The position numbers were made by a program, and so were the translations under genes. Positions 51,380-62,878 of a DNA stretch of 64,000 nt are shown here, piece by piece. The notes beneath the pieces were generated by a model. The model was not told the DNA's origin and ran no database searches. It saw only the letters and a list, made by a program, of their open reading frames with translations. Origin of the DNA: Wolfiporia cocos (lineage: Eukaryota > Basidiomycota > Agaricomycetes > Polyporales > Phaeolaceae); assembly GCA_029448655.1 (NCBI GenBank), contig JACCLO010000007.1, positions 1,984,001 to 2,048,000 on the forward strand, written 5' to 3'. Each line of letters opens with the position of its first letter. Position 1 is the first letter of the stretch.

Positions 51380-53359
51380 TGGCGACGGTGGTGGCGGGGG
51401 CCGAGGGTCCTGCTGAGCTTGAGTCAGCCGTCACTTCTTCCCAGATCGTTCGGGCACGATACGTCTTGCCATCCGCGGGGGGCGCCGAGTACGGCTTCTT
51501 GCCAGAAGCCTGTCCCTTTCCACTACCCGAAGGAGCAGCCGTGGTCTTTCCAGACGCGGCAGCTGCATCCTTCGCCCTTTGTTGTTCGGCCCGCTGAGCG
51601 GCAGGCACGAACGTTCCCGCAGCCTTGTCTGCCGCAAGCTTAGGACACTTTGTTGAAGTAATGTCCTGTCTGCTTGCAGTAGGTGCAGACGGCGTTGGCG
51701 GTGTCGGCGGGGGCTTTGGCGGGCGCCTTTCCCTTGTCCTTCTTTTTCTCCGACTTCTTTGCAGAAGCGGAGGACGTCTCCTTCTTTTCGGCAGGGGCCG
51801 AGTCCTTTTTGCCGGCCTTCTCGAAGATCGAGCCCTTGATCTTGTCAGGGTAAGATGTCTGATACATTTCGAGGGCGAAATCTATCAGAGGCTCGATGTC
51901 GGTGGGGGCCTTGAAGAACGGGGTCTTGCCGAGGACGTTTAAGGTGTCCTTGACCTTTTCGGGGAGAGTCTCGGTGAATTCCCACACCAGAGTCTCGTTG
52001 GCGGTTTCGGAGAGTCGGCCGAGGGTGCGGAACCGTTCGCAGTAATTGAAATAGTTCGATTCTGCCAGTTCCTTGCCCTTCGTGCCGTAGTAGCCGCGAA
52101 TTTCCTTCTTCGCGATCTCCTTATCCGTCATCTTCCCATATTGCACCATGACTGACTTGGTGAAGTCCTCCCAGGTGCCGAGAGGTTCACCATTTCCTGC
52201 CTTCTTGATGAGAGGCGAGAAAAATTTGTATGCGTCCCCTGTGACGCGGAAGAGGGCCGTGGTGATACGGTCATGGTCATCGTAGACCCTGAGCGTACCG
52301 AAGTACAGGCCCATCTTCTCCACCCATTCCTGAGCAGTCACCTTTCCAGATGACCCGGAGAATTCGGGGGGAGGGGGGATTTTCAGGTTTTGAGGCAGAC
52401 CTGGAATCTGCGGGGCGACGGCTGCTGCAGCAGCGGCTGCAGCTTGTGCGGCGGCAGCGGCCTCGGCTGCTCTGGCTTGAGCATGACCAGGGGCCGGTGC
52501 CGGGTCTTCCGGGGGCGTGCGGACACCGGGAGGGTTGGGAACGGAGGGATTCTTGCGAATCCTCCGGAGTTCCTCGTCAACCTTCTCCATGCGCTCGGCG
52601 AACGCATCCTCGAGGTCGTCCAGCCGGGACCGGTAGTCCTTTCGGAGCTGCTTCTCCATTTCGGAGAGCTTGGCGGTGTACTCCTGTCGGAGTTCCTTGC
52701 CGAGGTCCACCATGGTGGACAATACCTCGTTCCGGACCGAATTGACCGCTTCGTGTAGCTCGTCTTGGGCCTTCTGTTCGATTGCCCTGGATTGCCCAGC
52801 CAGGGAATCGATTCGTTCATGGATACGCTCCAGGCGGGCGTGCACCATTCGACCTAGGGTGTCGGTGGTGTCATGGCTTATGGCCGCACTTCGTTGTACG
52901 GCGGCATCGATGATTGGCCCATGTATGGACCCATCCACCTTGTGGTGTTCCTCCTCAGGAAGGTACGCCTTAAGGTTGTTCTCGACAGCGACATTGGTCT
53001 GTCGTGTCGGACCCGAAAATTCCATTTCCAGGGTGGTGGCGGGCCCGATAGGGCGAGTTCGACGAGCCGGTGGGTATCCGGCAATGGGGGAGCCTGGGCG
53101 TGTACCCATGGGGTTGGTCGGAGATTCCCTTTGCGGGGGAGCGAACTCCGGCATTTCCTCTTCTCCTTCCTCTTCTTCTCCCTCGCTTAGGTGCTCCAGC
53201 GTCACCAGTTGCTGGGTTCCCGAGGGACCAGCTACCGGTGTCACCGGGCCTTCTGAGCGGAGGCGCATCTTGCGGGGAGCGAGGGGAGTGCTGACGGAGG
53301 AGGTGGAAGACATTTTTTGTGAATCTGTTTGTGACGAATGTTAGTTTCCGGTTACTCAT
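51321..53359 (-). pseudogene. gag: E3 gag, frameshifted
   Basis: An open frame from the second ATG (53313) runs 557 codons to 51640 and stops just after HYFNK. One extra T in a T run at about 51650, relative to E1 and E2, destroys the last Cys of the CCHC knuckle; the remaining C-terminal part is open in another frame (51321-51608). A 4-nt T insertion near 53314-53318 also disconnects the first ATG. Both lesions are in T runs, consistent with slippage or sequencing error. Confidence 0.85.
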
Positions 53360-53461
53360 TGTCTTAGATTCTTAAGAAGGGATTGGGTTTTGAAAACTGC
53401 AACTTTCGTTATAGATCACACTCGCACTCTATTTCAGAGTTAAAAGATGATAGTATTTCTA

Positions 53462-54385
53462 CTATACAATCGCGAGTATATCCTCTTCTACCGAAGTAGT
53501 TGAGGGCCCTGCCACCTTGTCAGGTGGTGTTACACCGAAGGCAAAAGAAATTTGTAGCGCTACGCATTCTGCTATGATACGAGCTAAGTCCGTACGCCAA
53601 TCCAAAAAGGAAATATTGCCGAGCTGTTTGCAGTACTTTTTCATAATTCTCCAGTCTCTATTGGTGATCCTTCCCCGTCTCGCTCTATCCTTTACGTTAT
53701 CCACCAAGTCCTCCAATTCTACTACCATAGTGTGGAAACGCATGTCGTTTTCCATATGGAAGCCTGGGTAATTAGGGGGGTGGTTGGCGAGAGGAGTGAG
53801 ACGAGTGAGAGTGCCTTCTAGCATGGGAATAACTTGGTCGCATGCTTGGAGAGGCTTCTTCTTCCCGAAGACGAGGGAAGGGTCGAGAATCTTGTGGTTG
53901 GCCGGAACGGGAGGTCCGGCCGCCGGGCTGGAGAGACGGAGGGCCAGTGAAGAAGCTGCTTGCTTGGCTTCCTTGGCGGCTTGTTTGGCGGTGATTCGCT
54001 TATTCAGCTTATCGCGGGCGAGCTTGAGCTTGTTGAGTTCGCGGAGTTCGATTAGGTTCTCCATGGCGGTAATGGAAGCGGCTAGCTTCTCTTCCTCTGT
54101 CCAGATTCGCTTGGCGAGTGGAACTGGCTTGGGAGGTCGAGGAGCGGGTTTCCCAGCCTCAGCGATGTGCTTTGGCATGTGGACGGGAATCTCCCAAAGA
54201 TGGAGTTTCCCGGTGTAGTCTTCCTTTACAGGAAGCGTGTAGGTGACGTCCTCTGCCCGAGGAATGTCGGCGATGTCGATGCGGCTGAGAAGGGACCGCT
54301 TTGCCGGCTTAACGTAAGGGGCAGTGGAGGAGCCACGGGTGCGACGGGTAACGCGGGGCATGATTCTAGAAAGTGCAGCCTTCAT
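53462..54385 (-). CDS. E3 ORF0: conserved extra protein upstream of gag, function unknown
   Basis: 307 aa and intact although the neighbouring gag is broken. It differs from E2 at five residues (for example Thr to Ile near residue 39 and Ser to Pro near 161). Domain layout as in E1 and E2. Confidence 0.8.
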   Translation of the reverse strand: MKAALSRIMPRVTRRTRGSSTAPYVKPAKRSLLSRIDIADIPRAEDVTYTLPVKEDYTGKLHLWEIPVHMPKHIAEAGKPAPRPPKPVPLAKRIWTEEEKLAASITAMENLIELRELNKLKLARDKLNKRITAKQAAKEAKQAASSLALRLSSPAAGPPVPANHKILDPSLVFGKKKPLQACDQVIPMLEGTLTRLTPLANHPPNYPGFHMENDMRFHTMVVELEDLVDNVKDRARRGRITNRDWRIMKKYCKQLGNISFLDWRTDLARIIAECVALQISFAFGVTPPDKVAGPSTTSVEEDILAIV

Positions 54386-55393
54386 GAGAAACGAAGTTTC
54401 CCAGTGATACGTCCAAGAACAGGAATAGAAGGGATTATGTAAGGTAGGGTAGTGGACTCCTTTTCAGGAGCAAAGAAGGTGTACTACGGGGCATAATTAC
54501 TCTTATGTTGCGCGCAAACCCTGTGCCGAGGCGGCGCGGATATTCGCATGACCCTAACGGTCAGAGGCGCCGACTCCAGGGGTAGAGTTGCTGACTGCCA
54601 GGCCGGTTCCTGGGTCAGATGATTGGGATTCGGATACACGACACCGCCCCGGAGGGACGATGCCGGAAAGTGGCTGGGATTTTACATCCCTTAGCCTGTC
54701 CATGCTTCAACAATGAGGTTGCCGTCTATAGCCACATGGGTGTCACATCAGGGCTAAAAAACCACTGTCGATCTAAGATCGCGAGACAGCAGCGCTCCAC
54801 ATCCCGAAGGAGTGGGCCACGCGCTTCTCTTCCAATGGGGCCCCAAATCCGTTTGACCCATGCTCGCACGCCGAGCTGCCCGGAGGACTTATGCTATTGG
54901 CTACCGCGAGTGACCTATGGCAGGGTGATTTTTTACGTCACCCCCCTCACTGCTTTTCCCATAACGGGTTCAAAGCAGGTCCCTTACGCCTGGGAGGCGG
55001 CTTTGGAAAATTCCCATGCCATCATAATGATGACCCTATGGATAGTGATGGGGCGCTGAACAACGCTTGCCATGACAGGGGGTTGGGCGCACACAGGCAG
55101 ACCGTCCCCTTTTCTCCACAGGCGGGTCTTAACCGCGCATAGTCCAAGCTTGTCAGCGAGGACCATGTCTCCTTGACCCTGGAGTCCGGGTTAGGTAGGC
55201 CTCCTGCCTAAAAAGGCGGTGTGGCTTCCCTGGTTGCCAATCCTCTGCCGAGGATGGCGATGTATCCCCCAGATCTCAACTATCACCCCAATCGCCTTGT
55301 CAGGCAGAAAGGGATGTGCGCAGCAACAAGTAATAGCCCCTGTAGGATAGAAACCCAGACCCAAGCGCAAGCGCAAGGGCGGGGGTAGGGGGG
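54386..55393 (-). other. E3 5' leader
   Basis: About 1 kb, close to the E2 leader. No gene supported. Confidence 0.6.
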
Positions 55394-55404
55394 AGATTTG
55401 TTCT
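55394..55404 (-). other. E3 self-primer binding site
   Basis: AGAACAAATCT on the minus strand, two bases inside the 5' LTR, complementary to the LTR 11-mer. Confidence 0.8.
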
Positions 55405-55406
55405 TA

Positions 55407-56106
55407 TGACACAGACTAGACTGTGGGACTCACACTATAACCTTATAAGCGACTTTGAAGGAGTTGCTGGAGGTTGGTGAGGAGACTAGTGGGCGCAAGC
55501 AGAGATGATATGTGACTGTGCGAATGCAGAGAACAAATCTAAGGCTTATCCGCAGTGATAGCCCTACTTATATACATGCTTTGTTTGGTTACCGGTAAGG
55601 GAGCCAAACATGAAGGTGGTCTGTGCGCAGACATAACTAATATGGTTAAGTCGTAAACTACAATAGACCATGTGCGCCGGTAATGGCCGCACCAGTAAGA
55701 TCGTTTGTTTGGACCGTAGGTCCATGTTGTGGAAGTGGCTGTAGCTACGTTAGTAAGCCATGCATGTGATTCTTATATACCGGCATCGGGATATGAGTAA
55801 TCGTAAGGGCATTGGCATGTGATAACGAGCAGGCCGCTTATCCAATCGTACTGACATAGCCCGGTATCGGGATATGAGTAAGGCGCGTGACACCGGAGGT
55901 TAGTCCGCTGAGTCATTGACGCGTACAAACGTGTTATGTACGTGTTGTTATGACAAGTGGACGTATACCGCGTTGTGTACGTGTTGTTTGGTTGCGTGTA
56001 CGTGTAGACGGGCGCTTAGCAGCGTAAATGTCTACAAGGTCGTAGAAATACCAGATAAATAGGTAAAAATACGGGAAAAATAGTGGCATGTCCCAAATCT
56101 GTGACA
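55407..56106 (-). repeat. 5' LTR of E3 (700 bp)
   Basis: One base longer than its partner (an extra T in GACTTTG near 55455) with about six other differences. Confidence 0.95.
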
Positions 56107-56799
56107 GTGCTATTCCTACTTATATACATGTAGCAACAGCAGCCGGTAATGGCTTGCCCTAAAGTACCGGGTCTGTGCACGTGTACAGGAATTACGGCTG
56201 AGTCGTAAACTACAATAGACCATGTGCACCGGTAATGGCCGCACCAATAAGAAACATGCTTTGGACCAGTAGGTCCACATTGACGTTGTGGCTACAAAGG
56301 TTTGTAAGCCAAGTAAGCATGATGACATATGCCAGTGTCGGGATATGAGTCATCTAAGATGTAGGCTTGTGATAAACTTGCGGGCCGCTTACGTGTAGTA
56401 CATTACTAGCATGTTATGTACATGTTGTTTGTGTGTGTGTACGTGTCTACAGGTGCTTAAGGCAACGAGCTTGAATATGCTCGTATAAATGTGGGAAAAA
56501 TACACCTTTCAGTGACGGTAGGTGACGGTACTGGTGAACTGGCTTGTACCAATCCCTATTGATTCAGGTCAGCCAGCCGTCAGCCCACAACTTAACCATT
56601 AGGCCTACTGTTAGGTGGGCCCACAACCATATGGTAGTGACAGTTGTGGGCCGGCCCACCACTGCTGCAACCTGGCAGTAATGACAGTTGTGGGTCAGCC
56701 CATGACTTGACAGTTATGATGGTTGCAGGTCGGCCCACAACTGCCACAACCAGACAGTAGCAATGGTTGTGGGTCAGCCCACAACCATGGCGTGTTTCC

Positions 56800-57205
56800 G
56801 TGACCTCTGCATCTGCAAATTTTGCGACCTCTGTGACCTTTGCACCTCCGTGACCTCTGTGACCTCTGCAACCTTTGCGACCTCTGTGATCTTTGTGACC
56901 TCCATGACATCTGAAAGTTGCAGATGTGGAGGTCACAGAGGTCACAGAAGTTGCAGACATGGAGTTTGTGGAGGTTGCAAAAGTTGCATATGCAGAGGGC
57001 ACGGAGGTCATGGAGGTCACGGAGGTTGCGGAGGTCGTGAAGGTCATGGAGGTCACAGAGGTTGTGGAGGTTGTGAAGGTCGCGGAGGTTGCGGAGGTCA
57101 CGGAGGTCACGGAGGTCGTGGAGGTTGTGAAGGTCATGGAGGTTGTGGAGGTTGTGGAGGTTGTGGAGGTCACGGAGGTCACGGAGGTTGCGGAGGTCGC
57201 AGAGC
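56800..57205. repeat. 9-bp tandem repeat (GAGGTCRYG type) with a strand switch at 56912-56925
   Basis: CCTCTGYGA-type units to about 56912 turn into GAGGTCACG-type units after a small palindromic centre (CATCTGAAAGTTGCAGATG). The array can fold on itself within one arm. Apparent long reading frames rich in Thr-Ser or Val-Glu are repeat translations. Confidence 0.85.
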
Positions 57206-57799
57206 CACTTCTGCAATCCAGTTGTTGTTGCTGCTGTGCCTGTTGCAACCTCTTATTCACTTTCACACTCCCTGTGACCTATACAATCTGCAACCATGAC
57301 CCTCCTCCTGGTCCTCATGACCTGTACACACAACCTCCACAAGTTTCATAACTTCTGTGGCTTTTTAGCCTCTGTGATTTCTATGGCTCAATTGGCACTA
57401 CCATGCCTGCTGTGACCACAGTAATTTAATTTTTACTATATCTGCACCCTCTGCAACCTGTGACCGCAACCCACCGCGACTCCCACAACCTGAGAATGCG
57501 ACTTTTGCGACTTTCACAACTTATGCAGCTCTCACAATCCTTGCAACCTCTGCAACCTTTGTCACCTCATACCATGGCTCTTGCAGTGTTCACACCTTGT
57601 CCTCAAATTTTCCATGACTTCTGCAACTTGCAGCTGCGACCAACCGCGACCCTTGCGACCTGTGGTCGCGACCTCCACGACTTTCATGGCTTCTGCAATC
57701 TTTGCAACCTCCACACCCTGTTATGGCAGCCTTGGTGGTCCCCACAACTTGTCACTGCAGTTCCATGACTTCTACAACCTGTATCCACAGCCTACCACA

Positions 57800-58050
57800 A
57801 CCCTTGCAATCTGTGACCATGACCTCTGCGACCTCTGCGACCTCCGTGACCTCTGCAACCTCCATGGCCTCCGCAACCTCTGCGACCTCCACGGCCTCCA
57901 CGACCTCCGCGACCAACCACGACCCTCACGACCTGTGATTGCGACCTCCGCGACCTCTGCAACATCTGCAACCTCCACAACCTCCACAACCTCTGTGACC
58001 TCCATGTCTGCAACTTCTGTGACCTCTACAACCTCCACATCTGCAACCTC
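57800..58050. repeat. 9-bp tandem repeat, inner left arm
   Basis: CCTCYGCGA-type units; the inverted counterpart in the right arm is at about 60270-60350 and 60450-60560. Confidence 0.75.
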
Positions 58051-58376
58051 TGCAACCTCTGTGATCTCCATGACCTTGGCAACTTCCACAATCTCTCACT
58101 GCAGCCTCTGCAGCTTCAGCAACTTGGAACAGCAACATACCAACCCAATATGACCCTCACAACCTGTGCCCACAACCTTCTTGGCTCCTGCAACTTCCAC
58201 AGCTTGTGACCTCCATGACCTGCAATTGCAACCTGTGCAATTTCCATAACCTTTCACTGCAGCCCCCCAAGTTTCAGTGACCTGCAACCATGACCCACTG
58301 CAACCCCTGTGGCCTATGACTGTTACTGTTGGCGCTCCTGCAGCTCTTGTGACCTTTGCAATCTCCGCAACCCTCA

Positions 58377-58930
58377 TGTCACAGTATTATGCTGTGGCAT
58401 GGCCCTGCTTATTTTGCAGGTTTCCTGGCCTTTACATGGGCCCTGGATCCCTCGTAAGCACCTCCCCATCTCCCTCTTACGTTAGACGCCAGATCCAGTA
58501 GATAAGATATGATAAGATGTACGGCGCCTTGGGTAGGTGCGCGCTCCCTCCCACATCACGGTCTCTATAGTATACATGTCGTTACACGTTACTGCACAGC
58601 CCCATTAGATACTACACATGGACCATATCTTTAGGGCGGCCATTACTGGCATTGCAAGTGCACATGTATATAAGACGTAGAAGGATGAGGCTTATCCTCA
58701 TCTTTAGGATTCTTGGCAACTGGGCACAAGGCCCCTTTCCTACTGGATCTGTTGTGTGCCACCTCGCTCATCGACCTCGACCCTCTCGTCTCACTCTAAG
58801 CTCACTAGTCTGGTAGCAACACCCTACAGCTGGACTCGCCGCCTTACATTCGCCAGCCTCTGGAGATAAGGAGTTAGGGAGATAGGGGTTCCCCGCTAGT
58901 GCGGTCCCACAGTCCGGTGAGACTGTGTCA
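58377..58930 (+). repeat. Family-III solo LTR inside the foldback element (554 bp)
   Basis: TGTCACAG to CTGTGTCA, flanked by CCTCA and CCTCG (4 of 5 match). ATGTATATAAG near 58665 is followed by the hairpin GATGAGG/CCTCATC (58684-58702). Confidence 0.8.
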
Positions 58931-60240
58931 CCTCGCAACTCAACCCTCATTACGGCACTTGCCGACTTTTATCGTGCATGGACTCTGTTGTTTGTGTAAA
59001 ATCTGTATATGATATATGTGATACATGCAGAGCATTATAGCTGTTATGGAAGCCATTGTTGAGTAATGGTAAGTGTTTCTGTTTTACCGATCACGTTTAA
59101 CATGAAGTCAGCAGTTCACATCTTGGTGTGGCATATTTTATTGAGGATAACACATATCAATTGCTTTGTTTTTGCACCAGCTTTTGGACAACCCAGTTCG
59201 CAAATCTATGTCAGTGACCCAATCTGTATTTGTTGTGCCACTTTATATGACCTTTTTCATGACATTGTTGCTGATGATCCCGGCACCTTTCAATGTTGAA
59301 GCCTACCTTTGTACAGCATTTCCCATCTCAGTTTGCTTGCATATGTAGGTTGTGCTGCATGTAGGTTGGGGCTCATGATGGCCATCCTGTCAGGTGAAAT
59401 TCACAATGGCTCTTGTATGCAATGCAGCCAAGCATTACTAGCCTGCTTGTCACTACCTGTAAGACTGTCAGGAATATAAATACAGTTATGTTGGAAGATG
59501 TATTCAGGGAAAATCATGCAAGCTTGGTTGTCATAGTACCTAGCCCTTGTTGGGCATCTTGGGGTACATATATGGACAATCTTCAATATATGTACCTCAC
59601 GTGCCTGCTCTACAGGGATCATCACACCTAGGACAAGTCTACTCATCAAACCAAATTTCTGCTACTCTGACAGATCTGTGGCTTGGTGAATGTTTCTGGC
59701 TTTTTAGCTGCTTGTTCGACTGCATCTTTGAAGCCTTTTTATAGTTTGGTAGAGACAAGTAAGGGTCTTTTCATAGCTTGGCACCTTCATACTGACCTGT
59801 CAGACCTCTCTGAGTAGAAAGGTAGATCCCATGCTTCATGGCTGTCAGGGGTGATTATTTAGGTAGGTGGCTTCAACCCCATCCAAGAAGGGTGAGTCAA
59901 CGCCCATGGTAGAATGGGTCTGTGGGATAGAAATGGCCAGCAGAGCATCCACAAGTGATGGGTAGTGTATAGTATATACTCAGTATACTATCTGGTATAT
60001 GGTTTTTGACTATGACAGTAGCAGCATGCACAGCACGTGAGAATGGGCAACATCAGACATGCATTGTGATGTCAACACAACGGCCACTCACCTTATTAAA
60101 CTACCCATGGTGACTTAGCTGAGGACAACATACATTGTATTCTACTATAATCAATACATAACATAATCCTGGTCCGGCAATTTTTCTAAACAACTGTGAC
60201 TGGTCAAAAACACTGCAAGGCTAAGAAGACAGCTTCCTGA
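58931..60240. other. Single-copy centre of the foldback element
   Basis: Not repeated in the arms. Contains short open frames (59066-59299, 59166-59348, 59401-59649) and a GTAAGT-like donor near 59070, but no protein I recognise. It could be the remains of a transposase gene or captured DNA. Confidence 0.4.
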
Positions 60241-61014
60241 CAGTGTCCTTGGGTTTACCCAGCAGGACAGATGTGGAGGTCATGGAAGTTGCAGAGGTCA
60301 CAGAGGTTGCAGAGGTTGCGGAGGTCACAGAGGTCGCAGAGGTCATGGTCACAGATTGCAAGGGTTGTGGTAGGCTGTGGATACAGGTTGCAGAAGTCAT
60401 GGAACTGCAGTGACAAGTTGTGGGGACCACCAAGGCTGCAATAACAGCGTGTGGAGGTTGTGGAGGTTGCAAAAGTCGTGGAGGTCGCAGAGGTCGTGGA
60501 GGTTGCGGAGGTTGCGGAGGTTGCGGAGGTTGCGGAGGTCGCAGAGGTCGCAATAACAGGTCGCGAGGGTTGCGGTTGGTCGTGGCTGCAAGTTGCAGAA
60601 GTCATGGAAATTGTGGTGACAAGGTGTGAAGGCTACAAGAGCCATGGTATGACGTGACAAAGGTTGCAGGGTTTGCAGAGGTTGTGAGAGCTGCATAAGT
60701 TGTGAAAGTCGCAAAAGTCGCATTCTCAGGTTGCGAGAGTTGTGGTGGGTTGCGGTCACAGGTTGCAGAGGGTGCAGATATAGTAAAAATTAAATTACTG
60801 TGGTCACAGCAGGCGTGGTAGTGCCAATTGAGCCATAGAAATCACAGAGGCTAAAAAGCCACAGAAGTTATGAAACTTGTGGAGGTTGTGTGTACAGGTC
60901 ATGAGGACCAGGAGGAGGGTCATGGTTGCAGATTGTATAGGTCACAGGGAGTGTGAAAGTGAATAAGAGGTTGCAACAGGCACAGCAGCAACAACTGGGT
61001 TGCAGAAGTTGCTC

Positions 61015-61580
61015 CGCGACCTCCACGACCTCCCTGACCTCCCCGACCTCCGCAACCTCCGCAACCTCTGTGACCTCCACGACCTCCGTGACCTTCATGA
61101 CCTCTGCGACCTCCACGACCTCCATGACATCCATGACCTCCGCGCCCTCTGCATATGCAACTTTCACAACCTCCACAACCTCCATGTCTGCAACTTCTGT
61201 GACCTCTGTGACCTCCACATCTGCAACTTTCAGATGTCATGGAGGTCATGAAGGCCATGAAGGCCACAAAGGTCACGGAGGTCACGAAGGTCATGGAGGT
61301 CACGGAGGCTGCAAAGGTCACAGAGGCCGCGAAGGTCATGGAGGCCGCGAAGGTCGCGGAAGTCACGAAGGTCATGGAGGATGTGGAGGTTGTGGAGGTC
61401 ACAGAGGTCACGGAGGCCGCAAAGGTCATGGAGGTCGTGAAGGTCATGGAGGTCATGGAGGTCACAGAGGTCACAGAGGCTGTGAAGGTCACAGAGGTTG
61501 CAAAGGTCGTGGAGGTCACAAAGGTCACGGAGGTCGCGAAAGTCGCGAAGGTCGTGGAGGTCGCGAAAGTTGCAGATGCA
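61015..61580. repeat. 9-bp tandem repeat, right arm, with a strand switch near 61227
   Basis: Inverted counterpart of 56800-57205: CCTCYGTGA-type units to about 61215, the centre CATCTGCAACTTTCAGATG, then GAGGTCAYG-type units to about 61580. Longer than the left copy, showing unequal expansion. Confidence 0.85.
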
Positions 61581-62508
61581 GAGGTCATGGCAACATGCCA
61601 TGGTTATGGGCCGACACACAACTGTCATTACTGCCAGGTTGCAGCAGTGGTGGGCTGACCCACAACCATCATAACCGTCCAGTTGTGGCAGTCATGGGCC
61701 GACATACGACTGTCATAACAGTCTGGTCACGGAAGTTGTGGGCCGACCCGCAACCATCACAATCATTTGGTCATGGCATTGGTGGGCCGACCCACAACCA
61801 TCATGACTGTCAAGTCACAATGGTCATGGGCTGACCCACAACCATCACAACTGTCTGGTTGTGATTGTTGTGGGCCGACCCACAACCGTCACAACCACCC
61901 AGTTGCAGCAGTTGTGGGCTGACCTGTGACCGTCATGACCATCTGATCATGGAAAATGTGGGCCCACCTGATGGTAGGCCTGACAGTTAAGGCATGGGCC
62001 AACGGCCGGCTGACCTGAACCGTTAGGGGTTGGTACAAGCTGGTTGACCTGAACCGTCACCTACTGTCACTGAATGGGCTCGGAAAGATAGGTAAAAATA
62101 TAGGAAAATTTGTAGAATGTCCCAGATCTGTGACAATCATAAGAGTGGTTTTGAGTGGTAGGTCCACATTGTGGTTGTGGCTGGAGGCGATGAGTAAGCG
62201 TGATAAGCATGATAACATATGCCAGTATCAGGAAATGAGTCATGCTAAGCCATTAGCTTGTAATTATCGTGTAGGCTGCTGAGGTAAGAGTGTTTGACAA
62301 TGCCCAGTATATTGGTAAGATACATGACCTCGGAGATTAGTCCACTGAGTAGTATGAGATTACTAGCATGTTGTTGTCATGTTATTTGTGCAGGTGCACG
62401 TGTCTACAGGTGCTTAGCAGTGTAAACGCAGATATGTTTGTAGAAATGCCAGAAAAATAGGTAAAACATGGGAAAGATTGCCCATGTCACTACATCTGTG
62501 ACAATGCC

Positions 62509-62878
62509 CCCAAAGCCTACAATAACAAGATTGAGGTGTAACCCTCAGTTGCTCCACAATATATACATGATGTGCATCAGATGTGTAAGTACTACCTTAA
62601 ACAAAATATCCTGTGCACCCAGTAGTGGGGTACTGTAATTATGATAGCATAAATACTGCGCAGTATGCATGAAAATCAACAATGAGATAGCAATATCATA
62701 TCTATTACCCTTCTGAAACCAGGCAGCTGCCAAAGTGGCTGTAACAGCTCTTGTTGCTAATGGAGGGTGCTTTGTGTATCTCCTAAGTGTGTTCAATAGG
62801 CCTACTTCACAAACCTGTAATAAAATGCTAGAAAATAATAAGTCATCACTTTTCCATGACAATACTAAATTTACCTTT
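62509..62878. other. Spacer between the LTR A nest and the next LTR
   Basis: AT-rich; contains GAGGTGTAACCCTC next to ATATATAC (about 62533-62565), a faint family-III promoter relic. No gene I can support. Confidence 0.4.

Larger units (their letters stand above)
46106..56106 (-). mobile_element. E3: family-I Ty3/Gypsy retrotransposon with broken gag
   Basis: 10001 bp, TSD GTGCT (46101-46105 and 56107-56111). LTRs 46106-46804 (699 bp) and 55407-56106 (700 bp) differ at several positions, so it is older than E1 and E2. Pol and ORF0 are open; gag is frameshifted. It lies tail to tail with E2, 177 bp apart. Confidence 0.96.
56503..62081. mobile_element. Foldback element with long inverted arms of minisatellite DNA (possible TIR-MULE)
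   Basis: Inserted in LTR B. Terminal ~110 bp are inverted repeats built on TTCAGTGACRGTAGGTGACGG and GCTTGTACCAA. Further in, the left arm (to about 58100) and the right arm (about 60265-62081) are inverted copies, with unique landmarks such as AAATTTAATTTTTACTATAT-type and GTGCCAATTGAGCCATAGAA-type sequence near 57390-57450 and 60780-60840. Candidate 9-bp target copies are GGAAAAATA (56494-56502) and GGAAAGATA (62082-62090), 8 of 9 matching. Nine-bp duplications with long arms fit Mutator-like elements; no transposase is visible, so it would be non-autonomous. Confidence 0.7.
45961..62135 (-). repeat. LTR B: family-I solo LTR inserted in LTR A
   Basis: TGACACAG at 45961 to CTGTGACA at 62135 with perfect TSD ATCAT (45956-45960 and 62136-62140). 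Pieces 45961-46105, 56112-56502 and 62091-62135 make about 580 bp. It carries the self-primer complement AGAACAAATCT near 46077 and the TATA region near 56121, now separated by E3. Confidence 0.85.
35679..62503 (-). repeat. LTR A: old family-I solo LTR, host of a 26.8-kb nest
   Basis: Starts TGACACAG at 35679 and ends ATCTGTGACA at 62503, flanked by ATGCC on both sides (35674-35678 and 62504-62508). Pieces 35679-35937, 45934-45960 and 62141-62503 total 649 bp and align in order with the E2/E3 LTR. The CCATG and ATCAT duplications mark where E2 and LTR B entered. Confidence 0.9.

Noticed and set aside
56592..57351. Long reading frames rich in Thr-Ser, Val-Glu or Gly-His over the foldback arms
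   Set aside because: They translate the 9-bp tandem repeat in several frames on both strands and are not protein genes.
60240..62090. CRISPR-like array because of regularly spaced short repeats
   Set aside because: Units are contiguous 9-bp tandem repeats without unique spacers, in a eukaryotic context.
62545..62862. Minus-strand 105-codon frame as a gene
   Set aside because: No recognisable domain, AT-rich spacer composition, overlaps a family-III promoter relic.
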